Source: Syntrophorhabdaceae bacterium PtaU1.Bin034 (GTDB lineage Bacteria > Desulfobacterota_G > Syntrophorhabdia > Syntrophorhabdales > WCHB1-27). From it: a stretch of DNA of 12,490 bases. The notes beneath the pieces were generated by a model, which ran no database searches, was not told the DNA's origin, and was given only the letters and a program-made list of their open reading frames with translations. A program made the position numbers and the translations under genes. This document shows positions 1-7,393 of the stretch, one piece after another (positions within the stretch are counted from its first letter, which is position 1; every line of letters starts with the position of its first letter). The DNA is taken from the NCBI GenBank assembly GCA_002067405.1, contig MVRP01000115.1, positions 1-12,490 on the forward strand, written 5' to 3'.

Positions 1-1
1 C

Positions 2-2068
2 AGGGAGGAGATGTTTTCGGGTGAGGTCTTCGCTCTCCTGTGCACACTTTATTTTCATGACATGGGCGCGGTGAGTAGCTGCGGCTGGACGTCCAACAGA
101 GAAATCCTGAACGGCATGGAGGGCGCATCACGGGCGCTTTTTCTCAGCAGCGAAATTGAAAAGCGTCTCGGCATGCCTGAGAAGGCCTCAGAGCTGATTA
201 ACTCGCTTATCTTCTCGGTAAAAAAGACCCCGATCGAATGGGAACTGGTCGAGGATACGAAAAAGGCGATCGTGCGAAATGCCCGCATACTGAACGAGAT
301 CTTCGATTTTTCCCACCTCGTATGGGACATCTTTTCGGCTGATTCTAACTACTCTGTTCTGAGAAGGTTCCAAAACACGGACCTCAGACTGAGGTTCAAG
401 GATGCAAGTCTCGCCGTGGACAGTAAAGAGGGCGTCATATTCATCGAGTGTAAACCGCAGATACCCTATCACATCCATGTTCTTCAACGCATAAAGGAGC
501 ATGTGGACGCCCGCTTCAAGAGGTTCAGGGAGAGTGTGAACGGCAGGCTCGGGTTCCAGTACCGCCAAATCGTGTGGAATATAGGGGAAAGTTTTGAGAA
601 GCTTTCGTCGCCCCCGGTGCCCGGCCTTTTTCCGTTTACCGCCTTTCAAAATCTGCCTTTCATAAGGTGGGAAGAGACGTCTCAGCTCCTGGATAGGCTC
701 TTCGAATTCGGGCACGTGATCATGGTGGGTGACGGGACAACGGGGAAGACGACGATGATCAATTCCTTTGTCGTGCCCCAACTCCGCCATTTCTCGCCGA
801 ATGTGATCTATGCCGAAATATGGGATCGGCCGGTTCATCAGATAAGAGAAGCGATGGATAACGCGGTGAAGACACGTTCGAGCGCTGCCGTGGACATTAT
901 ATCCGCGTGCAGGCGCCTGCTCCTCGACGGACCTTGCTTCTTTCTGATCGATGGATGCGAGCGGCTGAAAAGTGTCAGTACTGACGAGAAGGAGAAGTTT
1001 CAGAGACTGGTCGATTTTTGCATAGAGCACGAAAACGCCTACCTTATCGTCCTGGGTGATAAGGAGGATTTCTTCGACTGGTATAAGATATTCAGAAAGA
1101 TGAGCCTTTCGGCGATCTTCGAGGTCAGCTCCCTTGACCGGCTCGAAATTCAGCCTCCCTTTCCCCAAAGCGAGATTGTCCCTGTCGAGATATTCAGGGA
1201 GAAGGTCGATGAGATGCTCGAAAAGGTGATCGACAGAAACCAGTTGAGAGAAGTGGTATCCGTGTTGACAGGGAATGGCGACAAGATGCTGAAAAGGTAT
1301 AGCGTCGAAGAGATCGGTTTTGAAACGTGCATACCCCGGGAAAGGATAGCGGAGTGTCTGAAGTTGTTGCAGGACAAGGGTTTCGTGCGTCAACAGAACG
1401 TGTTTGACTCTGCATTTTACGCCCTGTCGAGCAGACACCTGAAGGAGCACCTGCACAAGGAGCTGGAGCTCGATCAATTTGCAGAGAAACGCAAGATACG
1501 GCAGGTCTTGAGGCATGCCGGCGAGGACGGGCAGCTTCTCAGGACTGAAACACTCGACCGTATTGCCGAGCTAAAAGGCCGGATGATGTTCACGAAGAAA
1601 GAGACGGGCCTTATCATCGCAAGCATGGTCTACCACGGAAGGGACTGTGCGGATTTTCTCGAAATGGCAAAGAGGGAGCTGCACGGGTTTGACGGCGACC
1701 CCATTTTGTCGCTCCTCTCGGCAGAGGATGTTGTGCTGCGTCAACGGGTGATAGAGACGCTTGCCATGGTCAGGGATGAGGGCCTCGTGAATCCCCTCCT
1801 TTCGCATCTGAGAAACGAAACCGACTCCGAACTGCGGATGCTCATGGTAAGAACGTTCGTGATGCTCGGCAAGCGAAGGACCATCATCGCCCTCATGAAT
1901 GCCCTTACCGAAATGGACGACAAAGAAGCGAAAGAAAAGACAGTCGATTACATCTCTCAGCTCTCACTGAGAAAGGCGCGAGAGCTTCTCATAGAAATTG
2001 CGGATATCGAGAAAGACCCTGACGTGATCGATAGGATCGACAACTATCTTTCTAAGCTGGAAGAATAG
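2..2068 (+). CDS. HD-like / STAND-type P-loop NTPase with winged helix and HEAT repeats (5' end outside window)
   Basis: Residues are numbered from the ATG at position 11. An HD-like motif (HDMG, 16-19) opens the protein, followed by helical sequence to about 190 that resembles degenerate HD domains found in front of NTPases. A Walker A motif lies at 240-247 (GDGTTGKT) and a Walker B-like strand at 309-315 ending in D314. A winged-helix-like segment spans about 429-465 and HEAT-like helical pairs span about 563-685. This order (sensor or HD module, NTPase, winged helix, repeats) is typical of STAND-class signalling ATPases; substrate and pathway are unknown. The frame stays open to the window edge. 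The ATG at 11 has a purine-rich AGGGAGGAG only 2 nt before it, too close for a normal ribosome site, and the first HD helices are missing, so I treat it as 5'-partial. The stop overlaps serS tail to tail. The NTPase call is firm, the HD call moderate, the role unknown. Confidence 0.8.
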   Translation, partial: REEMFSGEVFALLCTLYFHDMGAVSSCGWTSNREILNGMEGASRALFLSSEIEKRLGMPEKASELINSLIFSVKKTPIEWELVEDTKKAIVRNARILNEIFDFSHLVWDIFSADSNYSVLRRFQNTDLRLRFKDASLAVDSKEGVIFIECKPQIPYHIHVLQRIKEHVDARFKRFRESVNGRLGFQYRQIVWNIGESFEKLSSPPVPGLFPFTAFQNLPFIRWEETSQLLDRLFEFGHVIMVGDGTTGKTTMINSFVVPQLRHFSPNVIYAEIWDRPVHQIREAMDNAVKTRSSAAVDIISACRRLLLDGPCFFLIDGCERLKSVSTDEKEKFQRLVDFCIEHENAYLIVLGDKEDFFDWYKIFRKMSLSAIFEVSSLDRLEIQPPFPQSEIVPVEIFREKVDEMLEKVIDRNQLREVVSVLTGNGDKMLKRYSVEEIGFETCIPRERIAECLKLLQDKGFVRQQNVFDSAFYALSSRHLKEHLHKELELDQFAEKRKIRQVLRHAGEDGQLLRTETLDRIAELKGRMMFTKKETGLIIASMVYHGRDCADFLEMAKRELHGFDGDPILSLLSAEDVVLRQRVIETLAMVRDEGLVNPLLSHLRNETDSELRMLMVRTFVMLGKRRTIIALMNALTEMDDKEAKEKTVDYISQLSLRKARELLIEIADIEKDPDVIDRIDNYLSKLEE

Positions 2069-3326
2069 TGTTCATGCCGTGCATGTAAGGCCGTAATGCT
2101 TCTGGTACGGCAATCGTACCGTCCGCAAGCTGGAAATTCTCCATGACCGCCATAACCGTCCGCCCGACTGCGAGCCCCGAACCGTTGAGCGTGTGTACGT
2201 ATTCTGTCTTCCCGCTTCCCGTCCTGTAGCGGATCTTTGCCCTCCTCGCCTGGAAATCGGCAAAGTTGCTGCAGGAGGAAATCTCCCTGTAAATGTTCTG
2301 ACCGGGCAGCCAGACCTCTATATCATAGGTCTTTGCCGATGAAAAGCCGAGATCCCCGGTACACAGGCTGGAAACCCGGTAATGAATATTCAGCTTCTTC
2401 AGCACATCTTCCGCGTCCAGCAACAAGCCCTCCAGCTCTGAATAGGAGTGCTCCGGGTGGCTGAATTTGACGAGCTCAACCTTGTTGAACTGGTGCTGCC
2501 TCGTAAGCCCCCTTGTGTCTTTGCCGTGTGCTCCGGCCTCCTTTCTGAAGCAGGGCGTATAGGCTGCGTACTTGATCGGAAGGTCGCCTTCCTTGAGTAT
2601 TTCGTCCCTGAAGATATTGGTTACCGGCACCTCGGCAGTGGGTATGAGAAAGTAATCGGGGTCGGCCAATTTAAAAAGCTCTTCCTCAAACTTGGGGAGT
2701 TGTCCGGTTCCCGTCATGCTTTCCCGGTTTACCATGAATGGGGGCAAAACCTCCGAGTACCCATGCTGAAGAACGTGCAGGTCCAGCATAAAGTTGATGA
2801 GGGCCCTTTCGAGAAGTGCGCCGTGCGACTTGTAAAGAGTGAACCTGGAACCGGTTATCTTCGCTGCCCGCTTGAAGTCGAGCATGCCCAGTTTTTCTCC
2901 CAGGTCCCAATGGGCGGCCGGCTCGAAATCAAAGTGAGGTTTTTCTCCCCAGGACTTGACCACAACATTCTGTTCATCCCCGGCGCCTACAGGTACCGAT
3001 TCGTGAGGAATGTTGGGGATTTCAAGGCTCATCATCTCCCACGCGCTTTCCGCGCCCTTTAATTCCTGCTCCAGCACGCCTATTCTCTTTCCAAGCTCGC
3101 GGAGCCGTTCTATCTTATCCTTTGCGTCGACGCCGGACTTCTTGAGCTTCGCTATTTCATCGGAAGTCACGTTGCGCTGATTCTTCATTGCCTCGACTTC
3201 CTTGATCAACTCTCTCCTTTTCTCGTCGAGAATGATCAGCTTTTCGAGATCGAATGTTGATCCCCTTCTTGAGAGGCTTTCCCTGACAATATCCTGTCTT
3301 TCTCTTATCAATCTTGGATCGAGCAT
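2052..3326 (-). CDS. serS: Seryl-tRNA synthetase
   Basis: Cytoplasmic class II aminoacyl-tRNA synthetase that charges tRNA-Ser with serine using ATP. At 424 residues it is the usual bacterial length. Residues 1-105 form the N-terminal tRNA-binding helical arm, rich in charged heptads. The catalytic core follows: the serine-binding TAE triplet at 230-232, motif 2 starting at F260-R261 with the HGKDTRGL loop and R276, and motif 3 at 382-397 (GSGLAVGRT...ENF). The start is secure: the N-terminus MLDPRLIRE is canonical, and a GGAGG sits 5 nt upstream inside the last codons of the GerMN gene, whose TAG stop touches this ATG. That arrangement implies co-transcription and translational coupling. The 3' end overlaps the convergent NTPase gene by 17 bp. 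No missing catalytic residue is visible. Confidence 0.98.
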   Translation of the reverse strand: MLDPRLIRERQDIVRESLSRRGSTFDLEKLIILDEKRRELIKEVEAMKNQRNVTSDEIAKLKKSGVDAKDKIERLRELGKRIGVLEQELKGAESAWEMMSLEIPNIPHESVPVGAGDEQNVVVKSWGEKPHFDFEPAAHWDLGEKLGMLDFKRAAKITGSRFTLYKSHGALLERALINFMLDLHVLQHGYSEVLPPFMVNRESMTGTGQLPKFEEELFKLADPDYFLIPTAEVPVTNIFRDEILKEGDLPIKYAAYTPCFRKEAGAHGKDTRGLTRQHQFNKVELVKFSHPEHSYSELEGLLLDAEDVLKKLNIHYRVSSLCTGDLGFSSAKTYDIEVWLPGQNIYREISSCSNFADFQARRAKIRYRTGSGKTEYVHTLNGSGLAVGRTVMAVMENFQLADGTIAVPEALRPYMHGMNTILPA

Positions 3327-3854
3327 CTAATCCTCCAGAAGGTCCTTATTAAAAGGGATCGGATCAAATATATACAGAAGCCCGCTTCTTGTATAGACCG
3401 GCTCCCCCTCTACCAGCAACTGCACACTTTTTGTGTTCTTGAAGCTTTCAGCGAAAGAGTTCACGATCCCGTACGTCATGGTGATCTCTCGTCCCGGATT
3501 GCTCCAGTCCATGAACTCCTTTGATACGTTCAAGTATAACACACCGTCCTGGCCCACGGCCAGTTCATAGAACTTAAGCCTGTCCGGTATACATTTCGCT
3601 TCCTTGAGCTCTCTGAAGAGAGCCTCTGCGCGCTCTTTATCCGATAGCTGCCTGGGAAACTCAACAGTCTTCCTTGCCAGCTTGGTCGGCCCTTCAGGAA
3701 AGAAGACAGAGATTGTGTCTTTATTCCGTTCCCTTTCCGCCGTGTGCATGACAGGACCGGCTGCCTGCGGCTGGCAGAGATAATAGGCCGCGGCGCTGCC
3801 GCCGACGAGGATGAGCAGTACGAGTGTTACAAGGAGCTTATGCTTTTTTGTCAT
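3327..3854 (-). CDS. Membrane-anchored GerMN-domain protein
   Basis: This 175-residue protein has a basic N-terminus (MTKKHK) and one hydrophobic segment at about 7-26, followed by an exported domain. C27 is preceded by YYL, a poor lipobox, so an uncleaved anchor is more likely than a lipoprotein. Residues 45-168 match the GerMN domain pattern: the strand LYLNVSKEF (106-114), a GREITMTYGIVNSF helix (121-134), and the closing VQLLVEGEP strand (144-152). The domain was named in the Bacillus spore germination protein GerM, but it is widespread in non-sporulating bacteria, where its role is usually unknown; a cell-envelope function is inferred. The start overlaps the end of the isochorismatase-like gene by 17 bp with no clear ribosome site, so it probably depends on translational coupling. 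Its stop abuts the serS start. Confidence 0.85.
   Translation of the reverse strand: MTKKHKLLVTLVLLILVGGSAAAYYLCQPQAAGPVMHTAERERNKDTISVFFPEGPTKLARKTVEFPRQLSDKERAEALFRELKEAKCIPDRLKFYELAVGQDGVLYLNVSKEFMDWSNPGREITMTYGIVNSFAESFKNTKSVQLLVEGEPVYTRSGLLYIFDPIPFNKDLLED
3332..3336 (-). promoter_or_regulatory. Ribosome binding site of serS inside the upstream gene
   Basis: On the minus strand GGAGG lies 5 nt before the serS ATG and encodes part of the last residues of the GerMN-domain gene (LLED then stop). It fixes the serS start and links the two genes in translation. Confidence 0.8.
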
Positions 3855-4410
3855 GCTCTAGAAAAGCGTTCAGGAACTCCGCTGCGGTAGCGATCTTGAA
3901 AATGGGGTATATTGCCGATTTCCGGTAAGCATCCATAAAGCTCTCGTGGATGTCGCGCTTGTAAGCGGCGCTCAGGTCTTCCAGGATAACGGTGTAGAAG
4001 TCGTGGCAGACGGCATCCAGGGCCGTGGCGAGCACGCAGAAATGGGTGTTGATACCGCCGACCGCAACAGTATCGACGTCCAGCGTGCGAAGGGTTTGGT
4101 CGAGGTCTGTCTTGAAAAAGGCGCTGAACCTTCTTTTGGGCAGCACGATGTCGCTCGGTTCCGGTTCGAGTTCTGCAAGCACCGCTTCTCCCGCCGTACC
4201 CCTTATGGCGTGCGGCTTCATCCTGCCATTGAAAATGAAGTCGCCTTCGAGAAAGCTGTCGCAGGCGAATATGACCGGTATGGAGAGAGACCGGCATTTC
4301 TTCAGGAAGTCACGTACCGGCCGTATGATCTTTACGTCCTCCCTGTCCTCGCTTCGGTCCTTTCCGTAGTTGTCTTCCAGCATGTCAACGACAATAACAG
4401 CGGGTTTCAT
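3838..4410 (-). CDS. Isochorismatase-like cysteine hydrolase
   Basis: Cytoplasmic hydrolase of the isochorismatase/nicotinamidase superfamily, 190 residues, a typical length. The catalytic triad is visible: D9 in the first strand (AVIVVDML), K92 in LPKRRFSAF, and nucleophile C125 in GINTHFCVLATA, where the usual non-proline cis-peptide site before the cysteine helix also lies. The family hydrolyses amides or esters such as nicotinamide, N-carbamoyl compounds or isochorismate. The sequence does not show the substrate, and the residues of nicotinamidase metal sites are not evident to me. An AAAGGAAG stretch lies about 8 nt before the ATG. The gene begins 1 nt after the tatD stop and overlaps the next gene by 17 bp, so it is part of one transcription unit. 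A nicotinamidase role in NAD salvage is possible but unproven. Confidence 0.9.
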   Translation of the reverse strand: MKPAVIVVDMLEDNYGKDRSEDREDVKIIRPVRDFLKKCRSLSIPVIFACDSFLEGDFIFNGRMKPHAIRGTAGEAVLAELEPEPSDIVLPKRRFSAFFKTDLDQTLRTLDVDTVAVGGINTHFCVLATALDAVCHDFYTVILEDLSAAYKRDIHESFMDAYRKSAIYPIFKIATAAEFLNAFLEHDKKA

Positions 4411-4411
4411 G

Positions 4412-5188
4412 CTATTTTCTTCCTTTGTCTAGAAAAATGTCCGAGAAAGTTGCGGCCAGCGCCGAGGCGACCTCTTCTACCGGCTGCTGCTTTATCCGGG
4501 CTATCGTTTCGACCACGAGCCTCACGTATGCAGGCTCATTTCTCCTGCCTCTCTTCGGCTCAGGGGTCAGAAAGGGCGCGTCGGTCTCCGAGAGAAGCCT
4601 GTCGAGCGGCACGTGCCTGACGATATCCGTCAGCCCCGTATTCTTGTAAGTCACCGTCCCCGGTATGGAAAGATAGAACCTGCCCATGCCGAGCAGCTTC
4701 TTTGCGGTGGCGAGATCATAGGAATAGCAATGGATTACGGTTTTGTGGTCGCCCAACCCCGCCTCTTCCAGGACTTCAAGGGTCTCCCGCTTCGCATTCC
4801 TTGAATGGATGATAATAGGAAGCCCCGCTTCCCTCGCGAGCCCTATTTGTCTTCTGAATGCCTCTAACTGCGCTTCCCTGGGTGAGTGATTCCTGAAGAA
4901 ATCGAGCCCTATTTCACCATAGCCGACGATCTTGGGATGGGCAAGGTGCTTTCTGATGCTCTCTTCAAGGGCAGGGGAGTAGTCCTTGGCATTATGCGGG
5001 TGAATGCCTATTGCGCCGAACACAGTGGGGTTGCTGTCAACGATCTGCGCCACTCTTGAGAAATATCGCTCTTCTGTTCCCACCGTGAGCATGTACGAGA
5101 CGCCTTCTTTGACGCCCCGATCGATGACCGATTGGCGGTCCTTGTCATAATCCTCCATTTCCAGATGGCAGTGGGAATCGACGAACAT
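4412..5188 (-). CDS. TatD-family metal-dependent hydrolase (DNase)
   Basis: At 258 residues this is a full-length TatD-family protein of the amidohydrolase-like TIM-barrel fold. Metal ligands are all present: H6 and H8 (DSHCHLE), E92 (GEIGLDF), H128 (IIHSRN), H153 (IHCYS) and D203 (SETDAPFLTPEP). GIHPH at 61-65 is another family signature. Characterised members are Mg-dependent 3'-5' exonucleases or DNases linked to DNA repair and quality control. The MFVDSHCHLE start is canonical for the family, yet the 51-bp gap upstream contains no Shine-Dalgarno sequence. Instead a TATAAA lies 5 nt before the ATG on the minus strand. The gene may be called tatD or ycfH in other genomes; I leave the symbol blank because paralogues are common. 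Its end is 1 nt from the isochorismatase-like start. Confidence 0.95.
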   Translation of the reverse strand: MFVDSHCHLEMEDYDKDRQSVIDRGVKEGVSYMLTVGTEERYFSRVAQIVDSNPTVFGAIGIHPHNAKDYSPALEESIRKHLAHPKIVGYGEIGLDFFRNHSPREAQLEAFRRQIGLAREAGLPIIIHSRNAKRETLEVLEEAGLGDHKTVIHCYSYDLATAKKLLGMGRFYLSIPGTVTYKNTGLTDIVRHVPLDRLLSETDAPFLTPEPKRGRRNEPAYVRLVVETIARIKQQPVEEVASALAATFSDIFLDKGRK

Positions 5189-5239
5189 GAAAATTTATAG
5201 CACATCGGGCCGAAGACAATCTACTATTACCGCCTCGTC

Positions 5240-7138
5240 CTATTTTTTGAAACGCAACTCGAGTTCGTAAACGCCTGCGGTCATTGTACGCTCTATGTCG
5301 AAACCCATCTTTCCGAAGAGGTGGAGCATCGGTTCGTTTTGAATAAGGACCTCAGCGGTAAAACCGAGTAAGCCCCTGCGCTGGGCGATGTAAGTAAGGT
5401 AGGACAGGATCTCGTATCCGACCCCGCGATTCTGGTACCGGTCCCTTACCACGATCGCGACTTCGGCCGTATGCCGGTCTTCGTTGATGATATACTGCCC
5501 GACCCCTATGACGACGTCGATGCCATGTTCCTTTACGAGGGCGAGGATTCCCATTTCCTTGGTGTAGTCTACGGGAACGATATACTGCTGCAGGCGCTCG
5601 TGGGTCATATCGAACCGCCATGACATGAACCGCTTGTAAAGGCTGTCGAGGGAGAGGGAATAAAAGAAATCCTTCAACAGCCCTTCGTCGGTGATCCTTA
5701 CCGGCCTCAGAAAGATCTCGAGTCCTGTCTTTGTGGTCCGGTAGGTTTCCAGATGCTCCGGATATGCGCCGCTCCTGCCGGGAACAAACGCCTGGTCCTT
5801 ATAGACCAGGTGCTGTTTTCGTGCCTCTTCCATGAGCCAGGGCTGAAAATCAGGATGGGCAATGGCGATGAGCGCCATCGCCCGTTCCCTCACATTCCGC
5901 CCCTGAAGATACGCGATTCCGTGCTCGGTCACCACGTAGTGCACGTCTCCCCGCGTGAGGGTCACCCCCGCCCCCTCCCGCAAAAAGGGAACAATCCTTG
6001 ACACTTTCCCGCCCTGCGCCGTCGATAATACGATGAGAATCGTCTTCCCTCCAGGCGCGAGCACGGCGCCCCTCATGAAATCGGCCTGTCCTCCCACACC
6101 GCTGTAAAAGGTCTTTCCTAAGGACTCGGACGTTGCCTGTCCGGTGAGATCGATTTCGAGGGCACTGTTTATTGCGGTCATATTCCTGATCCGTGAAATG
6201 ACGGCCGGGCTGTTTGTATAATCGATCGTCCTCAATTCGATGGTCGGGTTATCATCGATGTATTCGTAGGTGTCCTTCTTGCCCATGCAGAAGGCGGCGA
6301 TTGTTTTGCCTGTATCGATGTTCTTGCGGCTGTTCGTAATCACGCCCTTTTTGATCAGATCGACAACGCCGTCGGAAAGAAGCTCTGTATGCACCCCCAG
6401 GTCGTGCTTCCCTTCCAGGTTGGAGAGAACGGCGATGGGAACGCTCCCGTAGCCGACCTGGATCGTGTCTCCATCCTCGACTATGCGGCTCACGTAGGTC
6501 CCGACGCGATTGGCGATCTCGCTCGGGAGAGCAGTCTCATATTCCAGAAGGGGTTCATCGCAGGACAGGAGGAAATCGACCTCCTTGATATGGATAAAGC
6601 TGTCGCCATGGGTCCGGGGCATATTGGCATTGATTTGAGCGATTACCACCGGGGCCATCTGGCTCGCCGCCTTTACGATGTCGACGCTTACCCCGAGGCT
6701 CATGTAGCCGTGCCTGTCAGGCGGCGATGTTTGTATGAGGGCCACGTCGACAGGGATAAGGCGGCGTCGGAACAGGTCTGGGACCTCGGAGAGGAATATG
6801 GGGGTGTAGTCGGCTATACCCTTGTTCACCGCATCCCTCGTGTTGCTCCCTATAAAGAAGGAGTTGTGACGGAAATTGGCCTGGAATTTCTCGGTCGCAT
6901 AGGGCGCCACACCGAGGGTCCACACGTGGAGCACTTCTGCGTCGTAAAATGCCTTCGGGTTAGACTCGATATAGCTGATAAGGGCCTGTACGAGGTGCTG
7001 CGGCTCCCCGCATCCGGTGCCGATGAATATCCTGTCGCCTGCATGGATACGACCGAACACCTGGTCTTCCGGAAGGAATTTCTCAGGATACGCCTTCCGC
7101 ATTTCCTTGATTTCGCTGCTTTCTTCCCGGCACTCCAT
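5240..7138 (-). CDS. Acetyl-CoA hydrolase/transferase (4-hydroxybutyrate CoA-transferase type) fused to a GNAT acetyltransferase domain
   Basis: Two enzymes in one 632-residue chain. Residues 15-465 form a class I CoA-transferase/acetyl-CoA hydrolase module. The likely catalytic glutamate is E252 in GVHTELLSDGVVDL, which would carry the CoA thioester intermediate. The oxyanion/CoA loop is GVGGQADF (347-354) and the TEHGIAYLQG signature lies at 404-413. Residues 475-632 form a GNAT domain with the acetyl-CoA pyrophosphate loop QNRGVG at 569-574. The first module swaps CoA between short acyl groups, as in butyrate, 4-hydroxybutyrate or acetate metabolism of anaerobes; the acyl substrate is not readable from sequence. 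The GNAT domain may acetylate a protein or small molecule. An AAAGGGA stretch about 6 nt before the ATG supports this start, though a second ATG at codon 13 exists. It lies 51 bp upstream of tatD on the same strand and may share or have its own transcript. Confidence 0.93.
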   Translation of the reverse strand: MECREESSEIKEMRKAYPEKFLPEDQVFGRIHAGDRIFIGTGCGEPQHLVQALISYIESNPKAFYDAEVLHVWTLGVAPYATEKFQANFRHNSFFIGSNTRDAVNKGIADYTPIFLSEVPDLFRRRLIPVDVALIQTSPPDRHGYMSLGVSVDIVKAASQMAPVVIAQINANMPRTHGDSFIHIKEVDFLLSCDEPLLEYETALPSEIANRVGTYVSRIVEDGDTIQVGYGSVPIAVLSNLEGKHDLGVHTELLSDGVVDLIKKGVITNSRKNIDTGKTIAAFCMGKKDTYEYIDDNPTIELRTIDYTNSPAVISRIRNMTAINSALEIDLTGQATSESLGKTFYSGVGGQADFMRGAVLAPGGKTILIVLSTAQGGKVSRIVPFLREGAGVTLTRGDVHYVVTEHGIAYLQGRNVRERAMALIAIAHPDFQPWLMEEARKQHLVYKDQAFVPGRSGAYPEHLETYRTTKTGLEIFLRPVRITDEGLLKDFFYSLSLDSLYKRFMSWRFDMTHERLQQYIVPVDYTKEMGILALVKEHGIDVVIGVGQYIINEDRHTAEVAIVVRDRYQNRGVGYEILSYLTYIAQRRGLLGFTAEVLIQNEPMLHLFGKMGFDIERTMTAGVYELELRFKK

Positions 7139-7197
7139 GTTGTTCCCTTTTCTAATATGAGATTGCGGGAGAGAGAATTCAACTTGCCGAGATGATC

Positions 7198-7222
7198 CGA
7201 TCTCTTCGATCCCCAGAGATCG
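7198..7222. repeat. 8-bp inverted repeat between divergent genes
   Basis: CGATCTCT and AGAGATCG form a perfect inverted repeat with a 9-bp spacer. It lies about 60 bp upstream of the acetyl-CoA hydrolase start and about 46 bp upstream of the cheV sigma-28 -35 box. It could be an operator or a hairpin; there is no direct evidence for either. Confidence 0.4.
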
Positions 7223-7267
7223 ATCGCGACCCGCAGCCTGTGCCCCTGATCGCCTTTTTTTTCGCTT

Positions 7268-7294
7268 TTAAGTTATTCCGGGACGTTCCGATAA
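7268..7294 (+). promoter_or_regulatory. Sigma-28 (FliA) type promoter of cheV
   Basis: The -35 element TTAAGTTA (7268-7275) matches 6 of 8 positions of TAAAGTTT. An 11-bp spacer follows, exactly the canonical length, then TCCGATAA (7287-7294), matching 7 of 8 positions of GCCGATAA. A T-rich run (7253-7269) overlaps the upstream edge. Transcription would start near 7301, leaving a leader of about 90 nt before cheV. Consensus values are the known enterobacterial FliA ones; use here is an inference strengthened by the chemotaxis gene downstream. Confidence 0.75.
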
Positions 7295-7393
7295 GATAAC
7301 ATGGTGAAAATCCATCATATTTCGCAGGTCGTGGCCTTCTGCAGGATAGAGGCATAAGGCATAAATAAACAGCAAACCGGGAGGAGAGGGACT

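Noticed and set aside
188..1516. A 442-codon open frame on the minus strand opposite the NTPase gene
   Set aside because: It has no recognisable domain, lies wholly antisense to a frame with clear Walker motifs, and is of the kind produced by the codon bias of GC-rich genes.
7152..7182. A possible sigma-70 promoter on the minus strand for the CoA-transferase gene (TTGAAT with CATATT, 17-bp spacer)
   Set aside because: Both boxes match only 4 of 6 positions and the predicted start site would fall on the ribosome binding site, so it is unlikely to be used.
6389..7195. A 268-codon plus-strand frame opposite the CoA-transferase gene
   Set aside because: Antisense to a well-conserved enzyme and without recognisable motifs.
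7253..7262. T-run on the plus strand that might mark a terminator
   Set aside because: No plus-strand gene ends upstream and no strong stem precedes it; more likely AT-rich promoter-proximal sequence.
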